The notes below the pieces were generated by a model. It had not been told where the DNA came from, did not search any database, and saw only the letters and a list, made by a program, of their open reading frames with translations. Shown piece after piece: positions 9,247-19,619 of a stretch of DNA of 64,000 bases (position 1 is its first letter; every line of letters begins with the position of its first letter). The stretch comes from Candidatus Binatia bacterium (GTDB lineage: Bacteria; Desulfobacterota; Binatia; HRBIN30): assembly GCA_023150935.1 (NCBI GenBank), contig JAKLJW010000001.1, positions 202,567-266,566 on the forward strand, given 5' to 3'. A program made the position numbers and the translations under genes.

Positions 9247-10513
9247 CGGTGCATTCCGGGGTCCGTTGCGTCGGTACCCCATCGACCAGGGTGGTGTACT
9301 CGGCATCTCCGCGCGGGCATTCGAGAGGCGCCCGACCGCTCGCCGTAGGACTTACGGTCACCGCGCAGGTGTACAGGATTGCCGACGGGATCTGAATCGG
9401 CTCCGGCACAAAGGGATCGCCGACGATCGCCCGGACCGCATTGCAATCCAACCCGGGCTCGCACCCCAACGGCAGGAACGCGGTTGTCAGTGGGACCCCG
9501 AGGGCGCCGTTCACACTGCAGTCCGGTACGGGCGTGCCCCCCGGTGTTTGCGTCGGTTGCGGGTTGATCTGAATCAGCGCCGGATCGAACGATACGTGGT
9601 TCTGGGTCGCGATCACCAGTTGATCGGAAGCGTCAATGCTGACCGCGAAGGACGTGGTCCCACCCGGGGCAGCGCTACCCGAGCCGACGCGAATGACGAC
9701 CACGCTGGCCGTCGGCGTTGGTGTCGGCGTCGGGGTGTCTGTCGGCGTTGTCGTTGCCGTGTCGGTGGGTGTCGGCGTCGCCGTGGGGGTGTGCGTGTCC
9801 GTGCTCGTGGGGGTCGGCGTCGGGGTGTTCGTCGGCGTGTTCGTGAAGATCGGGGTCGACGTGTGCGTCGGCGAGGATGTCGGTGTCGATGTCGCGGTTG
9901 CCGTCGAGGTTGCCGTCGACGTCGGTGTCGCGGTCGGTGTCTGTGTCGGCGTTGGCGTGAGCGTACCCAGCCGCTTGACACAGACCACCCCCGAATCGGT
10001 TTGCGGCTCGATCTTCCTGCCGACGTCTCCGCTGTCGTAGTTCGGTCCAACCGCTTGATCGGGAGCGGCGCAGTCGACACCGAGATTCGCCGGGTCGGTC
10101 GGGCAGCGCCCGGATATACCGGCGGGAGCGGGTACGACGTCCGACGGGAAACCGGCGATCGAAAATATCGCCTCTCCCCGCCGCAGATCTACGATCTTGA
10201 GTTGCCGGGCGCGGAAGGTCGGATCGCCGCGCGGGATCGCCGTACAGCAACTAGCAGTGCCTTCGCCGCTTACTTCGTTCGAGCTGAACACGATCCGAAT
10301 GGCTTCGACGTCACGCGGTATCTCGGTTTCGGCGCTGAAACCGTCGCACTCGTCGCCGGCCTGGCTTCCCGCCCGCGGCCAGGCGGCGCGGAACGCGAGC
10401 GAACCGGAACCGCCTTCCGACGACGTTCCGGCATCGCAACCAGCCAGGGCCACGAGCAGCAACGCCGCGCCCGTCAAGGCTGAGATCGACCGCTGTGAGA
10501 AGCCTGACGACAA
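9224..10513 (-). CDS. Lipoprotein with Thr-Pro linker and cohesin-like domain
   Basis: The lipobox LVALAGC marks an outer-membrane lipoprotein. I favour the TTG at 10513, which gives a normal 26-residue signal and has AGGGGG upstream; the frame is open to an ATG at 10618. Order: lipobox; a Cys-containing beta domain (about residues 35-190); a Thr-Pro repeat linker of about 85 residues; then a C-terminal beta domain beginning VVVIRVGSGSAAPGGTTSFAVSI with NHVSFDPALIQI, resembling cohesin-like folds. The linker suggests the end domain is displayed away from the membrane. No enzymatic motif is seen. Confidence 0.7.
   Translation of the reverse strand: MSSGFSQRSISALTGAALLLVALAGCDAGTSSEGGSGSLAFRAAWPRAGSQAGDECDGFSAETEIPRDVEAIRIVFSSNEVSGEGTASCCTAIPRGDPTFRARQLKIVDLRRGEAIFSIAGFPSDVVPAPAGISGRCPTDPANLGVDCAAPDQAVGPNYDSGDVGRKIEPQTDSGVVCVKRLGTLTPTPTQTPTATPTSTATSTATATSTPTSSPTHTSTPIFTNTPTNTPTPTPTSTDTHTPTATPTPTDTATTTPTDTPTPTPTPTASVVVIRVGSGSAAPGGTTSFAVSIDASDQLVIATQNHVSFDPALIQINPQPTQTPGGTPVPDCSVNGALGVPLTTAFLPLGCEPGLDCNAVRAIVGDPFVPEPIQIPSAILYTCAVTVSPTASGRAPLECPRGDAEYTTLVDGVPTQRTPECTDGFIEIR
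9705..9963 (-). repeat. Thr-Pro-rich low-complexity linker repeat
   Basis: Within the lipoprotein gene the DNA is a degenerate hexamer-like repeat encoding Thr-Pro-Thr units. It is a flexible surface linker and is likely to vary in copy number. It is not a CRISPR array: units are short and in frame, and there are no spacers. Confidence 0.8.
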
Positions 10514-10631
10514 ACCACTTCCCCCTCTGCCCCCCCTGGGGCCCGCAACACAAGATGTACGGCCCCGATACCGCGACTGCCTCGCCCTTGTCAACCCGAA
10601 AACCGGGGATTGTCGCAACTTGACGGCTGCC

Positions 10632-11417
10632 TCACGGTGTCACCGTCACCGCGCCGCCGCGGCAGATAGCGGCGAGGCCTCTTGGAATGCCTTCGACGAT
10701 GACCCCGACGGTTGTGGTCTCGGCACAACTCACGGGGAGTCGGCCTGGCTGGGTGCCCGCTGCGACACGCACCGCGCACACATACAACGGTTGGCCGGCA
10801 GGGATCGGGGAGGCGCGGCCGCCCCGGCTCACGATCATCGCACGCACGCATTCGGAGGTCGGGCACTCGGGGCCGCTGAATTTCGTGAAGACCCCGGCGA
10901 GATCGCCGGTGGCCGGACGGCACTCGCCTGCGAGCTCGAGTTCGGGCGGAATTGCCAGGGAGTTCTGCGTTCCGTAAACCGACTGCGAGAATGCGGCGTC
11001 GAGGCTGACCGGCAAGTCTCCCACGGCACCGGCCGCCACGCTTACCGTCCCAACGGTTATGCCCGGGGCAGCGTCGCAACCTTGCAGGGCATCGCCGACC
11101 GCCGCCACGATGGTGTCGATCTCGACCGTCTCGCCGATGCCCGGACAGGCCTGCACCGGGGCGTTGCCGATGGCGATGTTAACCAGGAGGACTATCTCGT
11201 CGACGGTTATCGTCCCGTCGCCGTCGCAGTCGCCGATGCAAGATCGGGCCGCCGCCACTCCGGGCGCGGTCCAGGCGAACAGTGCCAACAGACCCGCGAA
11301 CACGAGTCGGAGAGGGAGATTTGCGCTGGGCCGCCTTCTTGACCCGGTTGCGCCTCGCCCCCCGCGATCTGGGGTGGCGCCGGAGAAACCGCAACAGAAA
11401 ACGGTCTTTACATCCAT
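10632..11417 (-). CDS. Secreted protein with dockerin-like loops and cohesin-like domain
   Basis: 261 residues. A signal segment ([22 protein letters not shown]) is followed by [21 protein letters not shown] and a second partial loop ([15 protein letters not shown]), the EF-hand-like calcium loop pair of dockerin-type modules. A beta-rich domain of about 150 residues follows ([24 protein letters not shown], cohesin-like start). It sits immediately upstream of the lipoprotein gene on the same strand (118 bases to its preferred start), so the two are probably co-expressed. Whether dockerin and cohesin modules really bind each other here is inference. Confidence 0.7.
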   Translation of the reverse strand: MDVKTVFCCGFSGATPDRGGRGATGSRRRPSANLPLRLVFAGLLALFAWTAPGVAAARSCIGDCDGDGTITVDEIVLLVNIAIGNAPVQACPGIGETVEIDTIVAAVGDALQGCDAAPGITVGTVSVAAGAVGDLPVSLDAAFSQSVYGTQNSLAIPPELELAGECRPATGDLAGVFTKFSGPECPTSECVRAMIVSRGGRASPIPAGQPLYVCAVRVAAGTQPGRLPVSCAETTTVGVIVEGIPRGLAAICRGGAVTVTP

Positions 11418-11578
11418 GCCGGTGCCGTGCTTATGGAATGACTACAGCACCGGTAGCGCCTGCGTGTTCGGTTTGTCAACAACGAGGCGGCCAGGTGGGG
11501 CTTGTCCGGGGGCGGGCGCGACAGTGCTGTGGTCCGGGTTGCCGGTTGGTCGGTTTTGAGCACTGGGGGCGCAATCAT

Positions 11579-13264
11579 ATGAGCTACCGGGGTGGAATCC
11601 GATGGGCTCGCGGCGCACTGCGCGGCGCGGGCTTCACGCTGGCGCTGGGGGCGGCGCTGGCTTTAGGCGAGGTGTTGACGGGGCCGCCCGCCGCCAACGC
11701 GGCCCCCTGTGTGGGCGATTGCAACTGGGATCCTCGGCAGGCGCCGGAGCCGGAGTTCCCGGTCGGGGTAAGCGAAGGTTTTCTTTGCGTGAAGATGGCA
11801 AACCGTGTCGAGCCCCGTGTGCCGGCCAGCATGTGTGTCGCGTGCGACATGAACGGCGACGGCCAGGTGGTTTTCGAAGAGGGATTGACGGCGTGGTTCA
11901 ACGTGCTTTCGGATAGCAGGTCCTGCATCAGGATGCCGACTCATACGCCGACCGCGACGCCCAGCGCGACGCCCACCTTCACCCCGACGGCCGTCGCCAC
12001 GCCGACGGCGACCGATACGGCGACGCGGACGCTTACCTCAACCCCTACACACACACCCACAAACACGGCCACGGCGACGCCCACGCATAGCGCAACCGGT
12101 ACGGCTACGGCGACGGCGACGCTGTCGGTCACTCCCATCCCGACGCATACGCCGACTAATTCGGCAACGGCTACTCCGACGCACACGGCAACCTCGGGCC
12201 CGACGCTGTCGGCGACGATCACGCCTACGGCGACGCAGACACCGAGACGCTTCTTCGCCTACGTCGCCAACTCGCTGGACAACACCGTGTCGGTCATCGA
12301 CACGGCGCTGCGGCGGGTCATTGCGACCGTCCCGGTCGGCACCCAGCCGGAGAACGTCGTCGCCAGCCCGGAGGGTGACGTCGTCTACGTTGCCAGCTTC
12401 GGTCAGACCGGTTTGTCGGGGTCTGTTTCGGTCATATCCGTTGCGAGCAACCGGGTGGTGCCGCCCACGATCGTTCCGGTCGATACGGGAAAGGGGACGC
12501 GCGGCGTCGCCTTCGTGGTTCCAGTCACGGGCCCCATTCGGGATGTCCTCGTGACCCAGGCCGGGACCAGTAACGCTCTCTTCCGCATCGACAAGGCGAC
12601 CCAGCGGACCTCCGCAAGCATTTCGGGCGGGAGTTTCGCCGACCCGTACGACATCGTGATCGACAACGAACGCGACACCGCGTTCGTCAGCAATAGCGCC
12701 ACCGTGGGGCGCGTCGGCGAGGTGAACTCGGTGACGATCCTGCGGATATCCGACCTGACGCCGCTCAGAAAACTCTCGGTGGGTACCAACCCGCGAGGCA
12801 TGGCCTTCTCCCGGGCGCTCGGTGTCGTGTTGGTCGCCAATTTCGAGAGTGACAACATGTCGATCGTTGCCTCGCGCGAAGGCAGCGCGCCGCCCGACGT
12901 CACCCGGATTCTGGCGACCGTAAGCGTGGGTGACGGTCCCCAGGACATCGATCTTACCCCCGACGAGCAGTACGCTCTGGTTGCCAACGTCAACGGGCGG
13001 AGTGTTTCGATCGTCGATGTGGAGCAGGCACTGACGTTGCCCACTTCGGCGGTTGTGGCCACGGTTCCGATCGGCGAGTTGGTCCGCGGCGTTGCCGTTA
13101 CGCCCGACGGACGCTTCGCTTACGTAACGGATGGTCCCGGGGGCGAGGTTACGGTCTTCGATATCGGGGTCGCCCTGGTCGACCCACCCGGATCGATCGT
13201 GGCGCGGATCCCGGTCGGTCGTGCCCCGCGCGGGATCGACATGGTCCCGCCGGCCGACGACTGA
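11579..13264 (+). CDS. Secreted YVTN beta-propeller protein with Thr-Pro linker
   Basis: 561 residues starting [12 protein letters not shown]. Signal segment ([15 protein letters not shown]), a Cys-containing CVGDCNWDP segment and a calcium-loop-like [14 protein letters not shown] (dockerin-like). A Thr-Pro linker of about 100 residues comes next, then a beta-propeller from about residue 222 with YVTN-type repeats: [73 protein letters not shown]. Such propellers are extracellular binding or surface-layer proteins; no catalytic residues are evident. Divergently oriented from the dockerin-like gene, with a 161-base shared upstream region. Confidence 0.8.
   Translation: MSYRGGIRWARGALRGAGFTLALGAALALGEVLTGPPAANAAPCVGDCNWDPRQAPEPEFPVGVSEGFLCVKMANRVEPRVPASMCVACDMNGDGQVVFEEGLTAWFNVLSDSRSCIRMPTHTPTATPSATPTFTPTAVATPTATDTATRTLTSTPTHTPTNTATATPTHSATGTATATATLSVTPIPTHTPTNSATATPTHTATSGPTLSATITPTATQTPRRFFAYVANSLDNTVSVIDTALRRVIATVPVGTQPENVVASPEGDVVYVASFGQTGLSGSVSVISVASNRVVPPTIVPVDTGKGTRGVAFVVPVTGPIRDVLVTQAGTSNALFRIDKATQRTSASISGGSFADPYDIVIDNERDTAFVSNSATVGRVGEVNSVTILRISDLTPLRKLSVGTNPRGMAFSRALGVVLVANFESDNMSIVASREGSAPPDVTRILATVSVGDGPQDIDLTPDEQYALVANVNGRSVSIVDVEQALTLPTSAVVATVPIGELVRGVAVTPDGRFAYVTDGPGGEVTVFDIGVALVDPPGSIVARIPVGRAPRGIDMVPPADD
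11937..12243 (+). repeat. Thr-Pro-rich low-complexity linker repeat
   Basis: An in-frame degenerate repeat within the propeller gene encoding Thr-Pro/Thr-Ala units. It is the same type of linker as in the lipoprotein gene on the opposite strand, so it separates the secretion/dockerin-like part from the propeller. Confidence 0.8.
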
Positions 13265-13273
13265 GGGGAAGGC

Positions 13274-16129
13274 GTGGAAGGCTTTCGGACGGACCCGGTG
13301 GCCTTCGAAACGACGCGAGACCGGGGCGGCGGTACCGCGGCCGGAGTCGAACGGTGGGCCCGGCGCTGGCCGCTGGTCGCCGTCGTGGCTCTTGTGACGA
13401 TTGCCTCGGCCCTGTGCCGGCAGGCGGTTGCAGACGAATCTGCAGGTCAGTTGCGGGCGCGCGCGAGGGATGAAATTCGCGCGGAGAAGTTCGACGCCGC
13501 GCTGCAAACTGCCCAGCATGCCGTCGAGCTGGACGAACGGCTCCACGGACCTGACGATCCGGAAACCGCCGCCTCCCTGAACGTGCTCTCGGCAGCTTAC
13601 CTCGGCCTCGGCCAGTACGTGCGCGCGCAGGAAACGGCCGAGCGCGCCCTCGCCATCCGCGAGACGACGCGCGGCCCGGACGACCCGGAAACCGCCGAAT
13701 CGTTGAACGACCTCGGTGTCGTCTTCCTCTACCTGAAACAACCCGAACGCGCCGCCGCTCCCATTCGACGCGCGCTCGCGATCCGGAAAAAAAGGTTGCC
13801 CGCCGCCGATCCTCTGATCGCGGAATCCGAAGGCAACCTGGCCGCCGTTCTCGCCGGCCGCGGCACGACCTTGGACGCAAAAGGCGACCGGCAGGAGGCT
13901 GCAGCAGCTCTGACCGAGGCCGCCGAAGGCTTCGAACGCGCCCTCAAGATCAAGGAAACCGCACTCGGCGCCGGCCACCCTTCCACCTGCGCAACCCGCT
14001 CCAACCTGGCGGCAACGTATTTGCGATTGTCCAAACTCGGGTCCGGCGCCGATCAAACCCGCCTGCACGCTCGGGCGCAGGAACTGTCGGCGCAGGCTAA
14101 GTCGTGCACGGCCGCCGCCGAACCCGGACTGGCGGCGGCCGCCGCACAGATCAACCAGGGCTGGGCCCTCTGGCGCCAGAACGTCGCCGCCAACGCCCGC
14201 AGCGTCGTCGTGCTCGATCAGATGCGCGATCTCTTCAAGCAGGCCGCGACCGCGCGCGAACAGGTGCTCGGCGCCGATCACCCCGAGACCGCAAACGCGC
14301 TCGTCATGCTGGCAACGACCGCGCAGGCCGTCGGCAATTATCGGCAGGCCCTCGAACTGTTCCGCCGGGCCCTGGCCGCCGAGGATCGCATCCTTGCCGA
14401 CTTCGTCGCCGCGGGCGACGAGCAACAGCGGCTCAATCTCCTGCGGCAGGCGCAGGGACACTACTGGGCGGCGCTCTCGATGATTCAGCGGCGGCTGCCG
14501 AAGGATCCGGACGCGGTCCGCCTCGGGCTGGAGCTGGTGCTGCGGCGCAAGGGCATGATCCTCGACGTGCAGACCCGCGTGCGTGACGCGCTATCGCGGC
14601 GCCTCGACGGTGCGGCGGCCGCCGCCTGGCAGCGCCTCGGCGAGCGCCGGGCAGAGCTGTCCGCTCTGTTGGTGAAGGGCCCCGACCCCGCCGACCCGAC
14701 GAGCTACCGCAATCGCATCGATACATTGCGCCGCGAGATCGAACAGGACGAGCGAACCCTCGGCAAACAGAGTGCCATCGTCGCCGAGGAGTTGGCGCAA
14801 CGCGACGTCACCGCCGCCGCGGTCGCGGCGCGTCTGCCGAAGGACTCCGTGCTCGTCGAGTACGTTCGCATCCGCGATTGGGACGACCAGAGGCTGGAGT
14901 GGATGCCGGCGCAGCGATACCTGGCGTTTGTGCTGACCCCGGACAGCACGGTGCGGCTCGTCGATCTGGGCGATGCCACGGCAATCGACAAGGCGCTGCG
15001 GGCCGGCTTCGCGGCCATCGAGGATCCGAAGGCGTTTACGGACCCGGTCGCCAACCAGAAGAAGACCGATGCCGCCCTGAGCGCCGTGTACCGCGCCATT
15101 GTCGAACCTCTGGGCGAGGAAGCGCGCGGCCGCCGCGTGTGGATCGTCAGTCCCGACGGCGAGATCAACAAGGCGCCGTTCCCGGCACTGCGGAGTGAGG
15201 CGGGTACGTACATGGTGGAAGACCGGCTGGTGACCCTGGTGAGCAGCGGTCGCGATCTGCTTCGGACCCAGCCTGGTGACCAGCCTCCGCTCGCCATGCT
15301 GATGGTGGCGAACCCGAAATTCGACAGCGCCGACACAACCGTGACCACCGACACCCGGCGGCGCCGTCGCCGCCGCGAGGCAGCGCCGGCGGCCGAGCAG
15401 AGTCGCGGCCAGTTCCGCTACCAGTTCGGCGCACTGCCCGGCACTGCCGCCGAGGCCGCGGCGATCCGGCCGCTCGTGCGCGGCCGCGCCGAGTTCCTCG
15501 AGGACGCCGATGCCACCGAGCCGGCGGTCTGGGACGTCATCCTCGACCGCCCGCCGCGGATCCTCCACTTCGCGACGCACGGGTTGTTCGAAGCGTCTGC
15601 TCCGAACGAGCCGCCCGATCCCACGGGGCGGATGGGTGGCGGTGCGGGGGCCGGCCGGCCCGACGACGTTCTGTTGCGATCGTTCCTGGCCCTGGCCGGG
15701 GTCAACCGGGTGCGCGACGTGCTCCCCAACGCCGACGACGGGGTCCTGTATGCCGCCGAAGTCGCCGACATGGACCTGCACGGCACCGAACTGGTCGTGC
15801 TGTCCGCCTGTCAGACCGCTCTAGGCGACGTGCAGACCGGGGAAGGAGTGTATGGGCTGCGACGGGCCTTTGTGCTCGCCGGCGCGCGCAATCTGGTGAT
15901 GAGTCTGTGGCCGGTCGACGACGAGGAGACGCGCAACCTGATGGAGCAGTTCTATCGCGCGTATGGGGAGGGGATGTCGGCACCCGAGGCACTGCGCCAG
16001 GCCCAGCTCGTGACCTTGCGCCGGCTTCGCGACGCCAACCAGCGCGGCGAGGCGGCGCAGCCGGTTGCGCCGGTCGCCCTGTGGGCGCCGTTCGTCATCC
16101 AGCAAAGCGGTGCAGCGCCGGCGCAGTAG
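13274..16129 (+). CDS. TPR-CHAT protein (caspase-like protease domain)
   Basis: 951 residues from a GTG preceded by GAGGGGA. One hydrophobic segment near residues 34-52 (LVAVVALVTIASALC), then kinesin-light-chain-like TPR repeats (LDERLHGPDDPETAASLNVLS and similar). The CHAT domain fills the last 350 residues: HFATHG with the catalytic His at residue 769, and SACQTALG with the catalytic Cys at residue 846, then GVYGLRRAFVLAGARNLVMSLWPVDD. CHAT proteases are cysteine peptidases related to caspases. Both catalytic residues are intact. It is convergent with, and only 23 bases from, tssM, so functional linkage to the T6SS is possible but unproven. Ten bases after the YVTN gene. Confidence 0.85.
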   Translation: MEGFRTDPVAFETTRDRGGGTAAGVERWARRWPLVAVVALVTIASALCRQAVADESAGQLRARARDEIRAEKFDAALQTAQHAVELDERLHGPDDPETAASLNVLSAAYLGLGQYVRAQETAERALAIRETTRGPDDPETAESLNDLGVVFLYLKQPERAAAPIRRALAIRKKRLPAADPLIAESEGNLAAVLAGRGTTLDAKGDRQEAAAALTEAAEGFERALKIKETALGAGHPSTCATRSNLAATYLRLSKLGSGADQTRLHARAQELSAQAKSCTAAAEPGLAAAAAQINQGWALWRQNVAANARSVVVLDQMRDLFKQAATAREQVLGADHPETANALVMLATTAQAVGNYRQALELFRRALAAEDRILADFVAAGDEQQRLNLLRQAQGHYWAALSMIQRRLPKDPDAVRLGLELVLRRKGMILDVQTRVRDALSRRLDGAAAAAWQRLGERRAELSALLVKGPDPADPTSYRNRIDTLRREIEQDERTLGKQSAIVAEELAQRDVTAAAVAARLPKDSVLVEYVRIRDWDDQRLEWMPAQRYLAFVLTPDSTVRLVDLGDATAIDKALRAGFAAIEDPKAFTDPVANQKKTDAALSAVYRAIVEPLGEEARGRRVWIVSPDGEINKAPFPALRSEAGTYMVEDRLVTLVSSGRDLLRTQPGDQPPLAMLMVANPKFDSADTTVTTDTRRRRRRREAAPAAEQSRGQFRYQFGALPGTAAEAAAIRPLVRGRAEFLEDADATEPAVWDVILDRPPRILHFATHGLFEASAPNEPPDPTGRMGGGAGAGRPDDVLLRSFLALAGVNRVRDVLPNADDGVLYAAEVADMDLHGTELVVLSACQTALGDVQTGEGVYGLRRAFVLAGARNLVMSLWPVDDEETRNLMEQFYRAYGEGMSAPEALRQAQLVTLRRLRDANQRGEAAQPVAPVALWAPFVIQQSGAAPAQ

Positions 16130-16152
16130 GGAGGGCTCCCGGTGCGGCACCG

Positions 16153-19100
16153 CTATGGCTCCACGATGTCGGTGGGAAGCGGGGCCTCGCGGAGCGCGGC
16201 GAGAACCTTGCCGAGTGCCGGCGGGGCGTCGACCTGGTACGCGACGGTGACCGACTGCACGCCGCTGCGCAGCGATTCCGGATCGCCGGACAACTCGTCG
16301 AGGGCGAATCGATGTGTGCCCGAGGCGAAGTCATCGAGGAAGGCGAGGAAGCCGACGCCCGGATCGTATGACTTCGACAGTTCGAGTCGCCTGGTCGTCA
16401 CCTTCTCTTCGTCGCTAATCGGGCCGAGGCCGGGATAGAAATAGATCGTTATTGTTGCCGGCCCGCAGGTCTGCACCGACCACGGGACGACAGTGGTGGC
16501 TTCGGCCGGATCGTCGGGTCGATTGGTGATGCGGTAGGCCTTGTTGGCGCAGGTCATCGAGAACACTGTCTGCTCGCCGCGAAAGGCGCGGTGCGCCTCG
16601 AAGCGCGTCGGGCCCGCCTCGACGGTCACCGGATACGGTCCACCCGATCCGTCGAGCACCGGCCCTAATTCGGCTCGCCGCGCCCGCAGGGTCTCGAAAC
16701 CCGGCGCCAGCGGTAGACGCTTGCCGGCCTGCGCCAGTTCCGCGGGGTCTTTGCCGCCCAGAGCGGGTTTGACCTCGGCCTCGATAAACGCGTCGAGTTT
16801 GCCGCCCGGTGCATAGAGCTGCACGAGCTGCGCCGACGGGGACAGCGGACGCAGTGGATCGACGACCTGCTCGGTCCAGTGTTTCTGCAGTTCGGTGCCC
16901 ACATCGTGCAGGGCGACATCCCACACCAGGGCGAGTGGGTTAACCAGCAGGGGTGTCAGCACTGCCGCCGCGGCGGGATCTTTTTCCGTCTGTTGCGCGC
17001 TCCAAACGGCCTGATTGAATGGTGCCGTGGATTCCGCCGACGGTTCGCCTTCGGCGAATACGCTTTGCGTCAGTTCCGCGCAGCTCTCTCCGGAGCGGCA
17101 CTTATCGAGCTGCGCTTTGACCTTGATCGACGCTGCGGCGTAGGCGCGGCGGTCCTCCGACCCGGCCCATTGCTGCAAGGCGGCTGTCCACTGCGGTCCC
17201 GAAGCCGGGTCGGCCCGGGCGGGAAGCCACGGTGGGAGGTTGGCGACGGCGTCGTCGATCACCCGATGGAATGGGGAGTCGGGCGTGAGTAGCTGCCCAG
17301 CCAGCGTGGCCTCCTGACCGGCGCCGCGCCAGCGCGCCATGCCCTCGGGGAAGGCCGACAGGAACGCCTGCCACTCGCTGAGGCAGGTCCGCCGATAGTC
17401 CTCGCGGAAGGCCTGCAGCGCGGGAGCGACGCTCGGCACGGCATCCTGAAGTTGTTGCAAGAAGGGTGCGACGACCTCGTCCCAGGTGGCTTTCGTGCAC
17501 GCGGCATTCACCCTGGGCTCGTCGTGCGTGATCGGTGCGGGAAGCTTCCAGTAGGCTTCGAGCGTCAGCGGCGGCGCCTGTCGGTTAACCAGCGGGAGGA
17601 GGGTATCGAGGCTGAAATTTCGGGTGGAGAGCCATTGCTGCAGCCGCTTCTCGTCGCCAGCCAGGGTGCCCCGCAAAACCTCGCGCGGGGGCGCCTGCCA
17701 GAGGACGTAGGCTGCGTACGTCCGCGCCAGGGTCGTCTCGGCGTCCGGCGGCGCGCGACGATCCGCAGCCAGGCCGAGCAGGGTGCGGTGGTCGCTGTCG
17801 ACGGCGGCCAGCTGGCGGTCCGTGCAGCCGGAGACCGACACGCAGCGGCGATGGAGCTGCACCCGACGGGCAACCAGCAGCATCAGCGGAAGCGGATCCT
17901 TTTGCTCGGCGAAAGCGCGTTCGAGAGCGGCATTCAGCGGTTCGACAACGTCGCTGTTAAAGCGACTGACGTAACGGGTTCGCAGGGCGGCCTCGAGGTC
18001 GGCGCCGCGGGCGAACCACTGCTTACCCCATGCGGAGCGCGCGGCGTTCTGGCCGGCAAGCTCTTCGATCGCCTGGCGGCAGCGCTCGACCCGGGTCAGG
18101 TCGGGCGGGGAGGCGGTCGCCGGGCCGCCGTCCTCGGGGCAGGCACCGGCGTCCACCGACGCCACGATTTGCCGGTCGATCAGGTACTCGCGACCGACAA
18201 CGCCCGCGACCGCGAGGCAGATGCCGGCCGCAATGACCACGCTCATCCCGCGCACGAGGCCCCGGCGGCGATGCGCTTCGGGCGTTACCGCGACCAGATT
18301 GCGGTCGCGCGGGAGGGTGTGTGCGAACAGATCGGTGAGGAAGTGCGGCTTGCGAGCCTCGACGCCACGGTGCGGTGTCGGATCCGCGCCGAGGTGGCGG
18401 CGCAGCAGCGACACGCGCTCGGGGCTTTGCAAGGCACTGGCGAAGAAGATCCCGCGGAAAAGCGGCGTGTGATACTTAACGGCCTCGTTGAGCAGCGGCT
18501 CGGCGAAGGCAACCACGGCAGGCGCCAGCGCCCGAAACTCCTCGGGGAAGCAGAAGATCGGCGGGCGCAGAGCCTCGGGCACGTTGCTGTCCAGCAACGC
18601 CGCCCGTGCCGTGTGCAGGCGGCGGTAGATCGCGTCCATCGCGTCGCGCAGGCGTTGCAAGGCGGGACCGCCGCGCCCCTTGTCGTGCGGGGTGGTCGCA
18701 CCTTGCTCGTCGACGTAGCCGACACACTGGTCGGCCATCGCCGGCGGTAGCTTGGCGAGGAACTCGCCGAAACCCTCGATCAGGTCGCACCGGGTGACCA
18801 GCACGTATACCGGGAAGTCGGCACCGAGCTTCTGAATGGCTTCTTCGATGCGGTCGCGCACGGTGCTGGCCGCGGCGCGGACGGCGTCTTCGGGTTGCGT
18901 GGCCAGCCAGTCGGCGCCGACGGCGACGACCAGGCCGGTAATCGGCTGGCGGTCGCGATACTGGCGCAGCAGCATCAACAGGCGGTACCACTCGGCACGG
19001 TCCTGCTCGACATTGCTCTGCGTGGTGTAACGCCCGGCGGTGTCCAGCACGAGTGCAGTCTTGGCCACCCACCAGTCGTAGTTGACCGTGGGGGTGGCTT

Positions 19101-19545
19101 CCGCGGCAGGGGTGAACAGCGGCGTGAACAGGCCCGAGCCGCGCACCGCAGCGGTCTTGCCGCTGCCGCCGTGGCCGATCAAGAGGTACCAGGGCAGGGC
19201 GTAGACGGGGTCGCCCCGGCCTTTCATTTGAGGAAGGGCGGCGAGCGCCTGCACCGCGCCGGTGAAACGGGCACGAAATTCCTCCGGCCGTTCGCCGCTG
19301 CCGATGACCTGTGTGGCGCCTTCCTGCTGCAGAAACCGCCGTTCGCGAAGCCGGGGCAGACCCCAGTAAATGCCCGCGAAGACGCCGATCGCCACCGCAA
19401 ACGTCAGAATCGCGAGCAGCCACGGCACGCTCAGCCAGCCGAGCCACCACGACGCCCCGAGCGCGCCGACCGCCGCGATGCCGGCTGCCACCCACACGGC
19501 CGCCGCCGAGCGCACCATGGCCTTGACGTCGTCGAGCACCGCCAC
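16153..19545 (-). CDS. tssM: T6SS membrane-complex protein TssM (IcmF)
   Basis: 1130 residues, normal for TssM. Starts at GTG, six bases after GGAGG. Two N-terminal membrane segments (about residues 13-35 and 41-62), then a Walker A motif GHGGSGKT at 124-131, DTAGRY, and a third hydrophobic segment (MSVVIAAGICLAVAGVVG, around 430-450) before the large periplasmic part. The C-terminal beta-rich region (GGPYPVTVEAGPTRFEAHRAF onward) matches the IcmF C-terminal domain. TssM spans the inner membrane and periplasm and anchors the baseplate with TssL and TssJ. Last gene of the minus-strand run tssK-tssL-tssM. Confidence 0.95.
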   Translation of the reverse strand: MAVLDDVKAMVRSAAAVWVAAGIAAVGALGASWWLGWLSVPWLLAILTFAVAIGVFAGIYWGLPRLRERRFLQQEGATQVIGSGERPEEFRARFTGAVQALAALPQMKGRGDPVYALPWYLLIGHGGSGKTAAVRGSGLFTPLFTPAAEATPTVNYDWWVAKTALVLDTAGRYTTQSNVEQDRAEWYRLLMLLRQYRDRQPITGLVVAVGADWLATQPEDAVRAAASTVRDRIEEAIQKLGADFPVYVLVTRCDLIEGFGEFLAKLPPAMADQCVGYVDEQGATTPHDKGRGGPALQRLRDAMDAIYRRLHTARAALLDSNVPEALRPPIFCFPEEFRALAPAVVAFAEPLLNEAVKYHTPLFRGIFFASALQSPERVSLLRRHLGADPTPHRGVEARKPHFLTDLFAHTLPRDRNLVAVTPEAHRRRGLVRGMSVVIAAGICLAVAGVVGREYLIDRQIVASVDAGACPEDGGPATASPPDLTRVERCRQAIEELAGQNAARSAWGKQWFARGADLEAALRTRYVSRFNSDVVEPLNAALERAFAEQKDPLPLMLLVARRVQLHRRCVSVSGCTDRQLAAVDSDHRTLLGLAADRRAPPDAETTLARTYAAYVLWQAPPREVLRGTLAGDEKRLQQWLSTRNFSLDTLLPLVNRQAPPLTLEAYWKLPAPITHDEPRVNAACTKATWDEVVAPFLQQLQDAVPSVAPALQAFREDYRRTCLSEWQAFLSAFPEGMARWRGAGQEATLAGQLLTPDSPFHRVIDDAVANLPPWLPARADPASGPQWTAALQQWAGSEDRRAYAAASIKVKAQLDKCRSGESCAELTQSVFAEGEPSAESTAPFNQAVWSAQQTEKDPAAAAVLTPLLVNPLALVWDVALHDVGTELQKHWTEQVVDPLRPLSPSAQLVQLYAPGGKLDAFIEAEVKPALGGKDPAELAQAGKRLPLAPGFETLRARRAELGPVLDGSGGPYPVTVEAGPTRFEAHRAFRGEQTVFSMTCANKAYRITNRPDDPAEATTVVPWSVQTCGPATITIYFYPGLGPISDEEKVTTRRLELSKSYDPGVGFLAFLDDFASGTHRFALDELSGDPESLRSGVQSVTVAYQVDAPPALGKVLAALREAPLPTDIVEP

Positions 19546-19619
19546 GGATTACCTCCACCGCCCCCGCATTCGCGTCCCGGTCGTCCGTAGCCTGCGCAGC
19601 CTGCCACGCAACCCGGTCA

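Noticed and set aside
9705..12243. Repetitive DNA resembling a CRISPR array
   Set aside because: The repeats are short in-frame Thr-Pro codons inside coding genes, with no spacer-repeat periodicity and no cas genes.
12038..14461. An 807-codon minus-strand frame opposite the propeller and TPR-CHAT genes
   Set aside because: The plus-strand genes have clear YVTN, TPR and CHAT motifs; the minus frame has none and crosses two genes.
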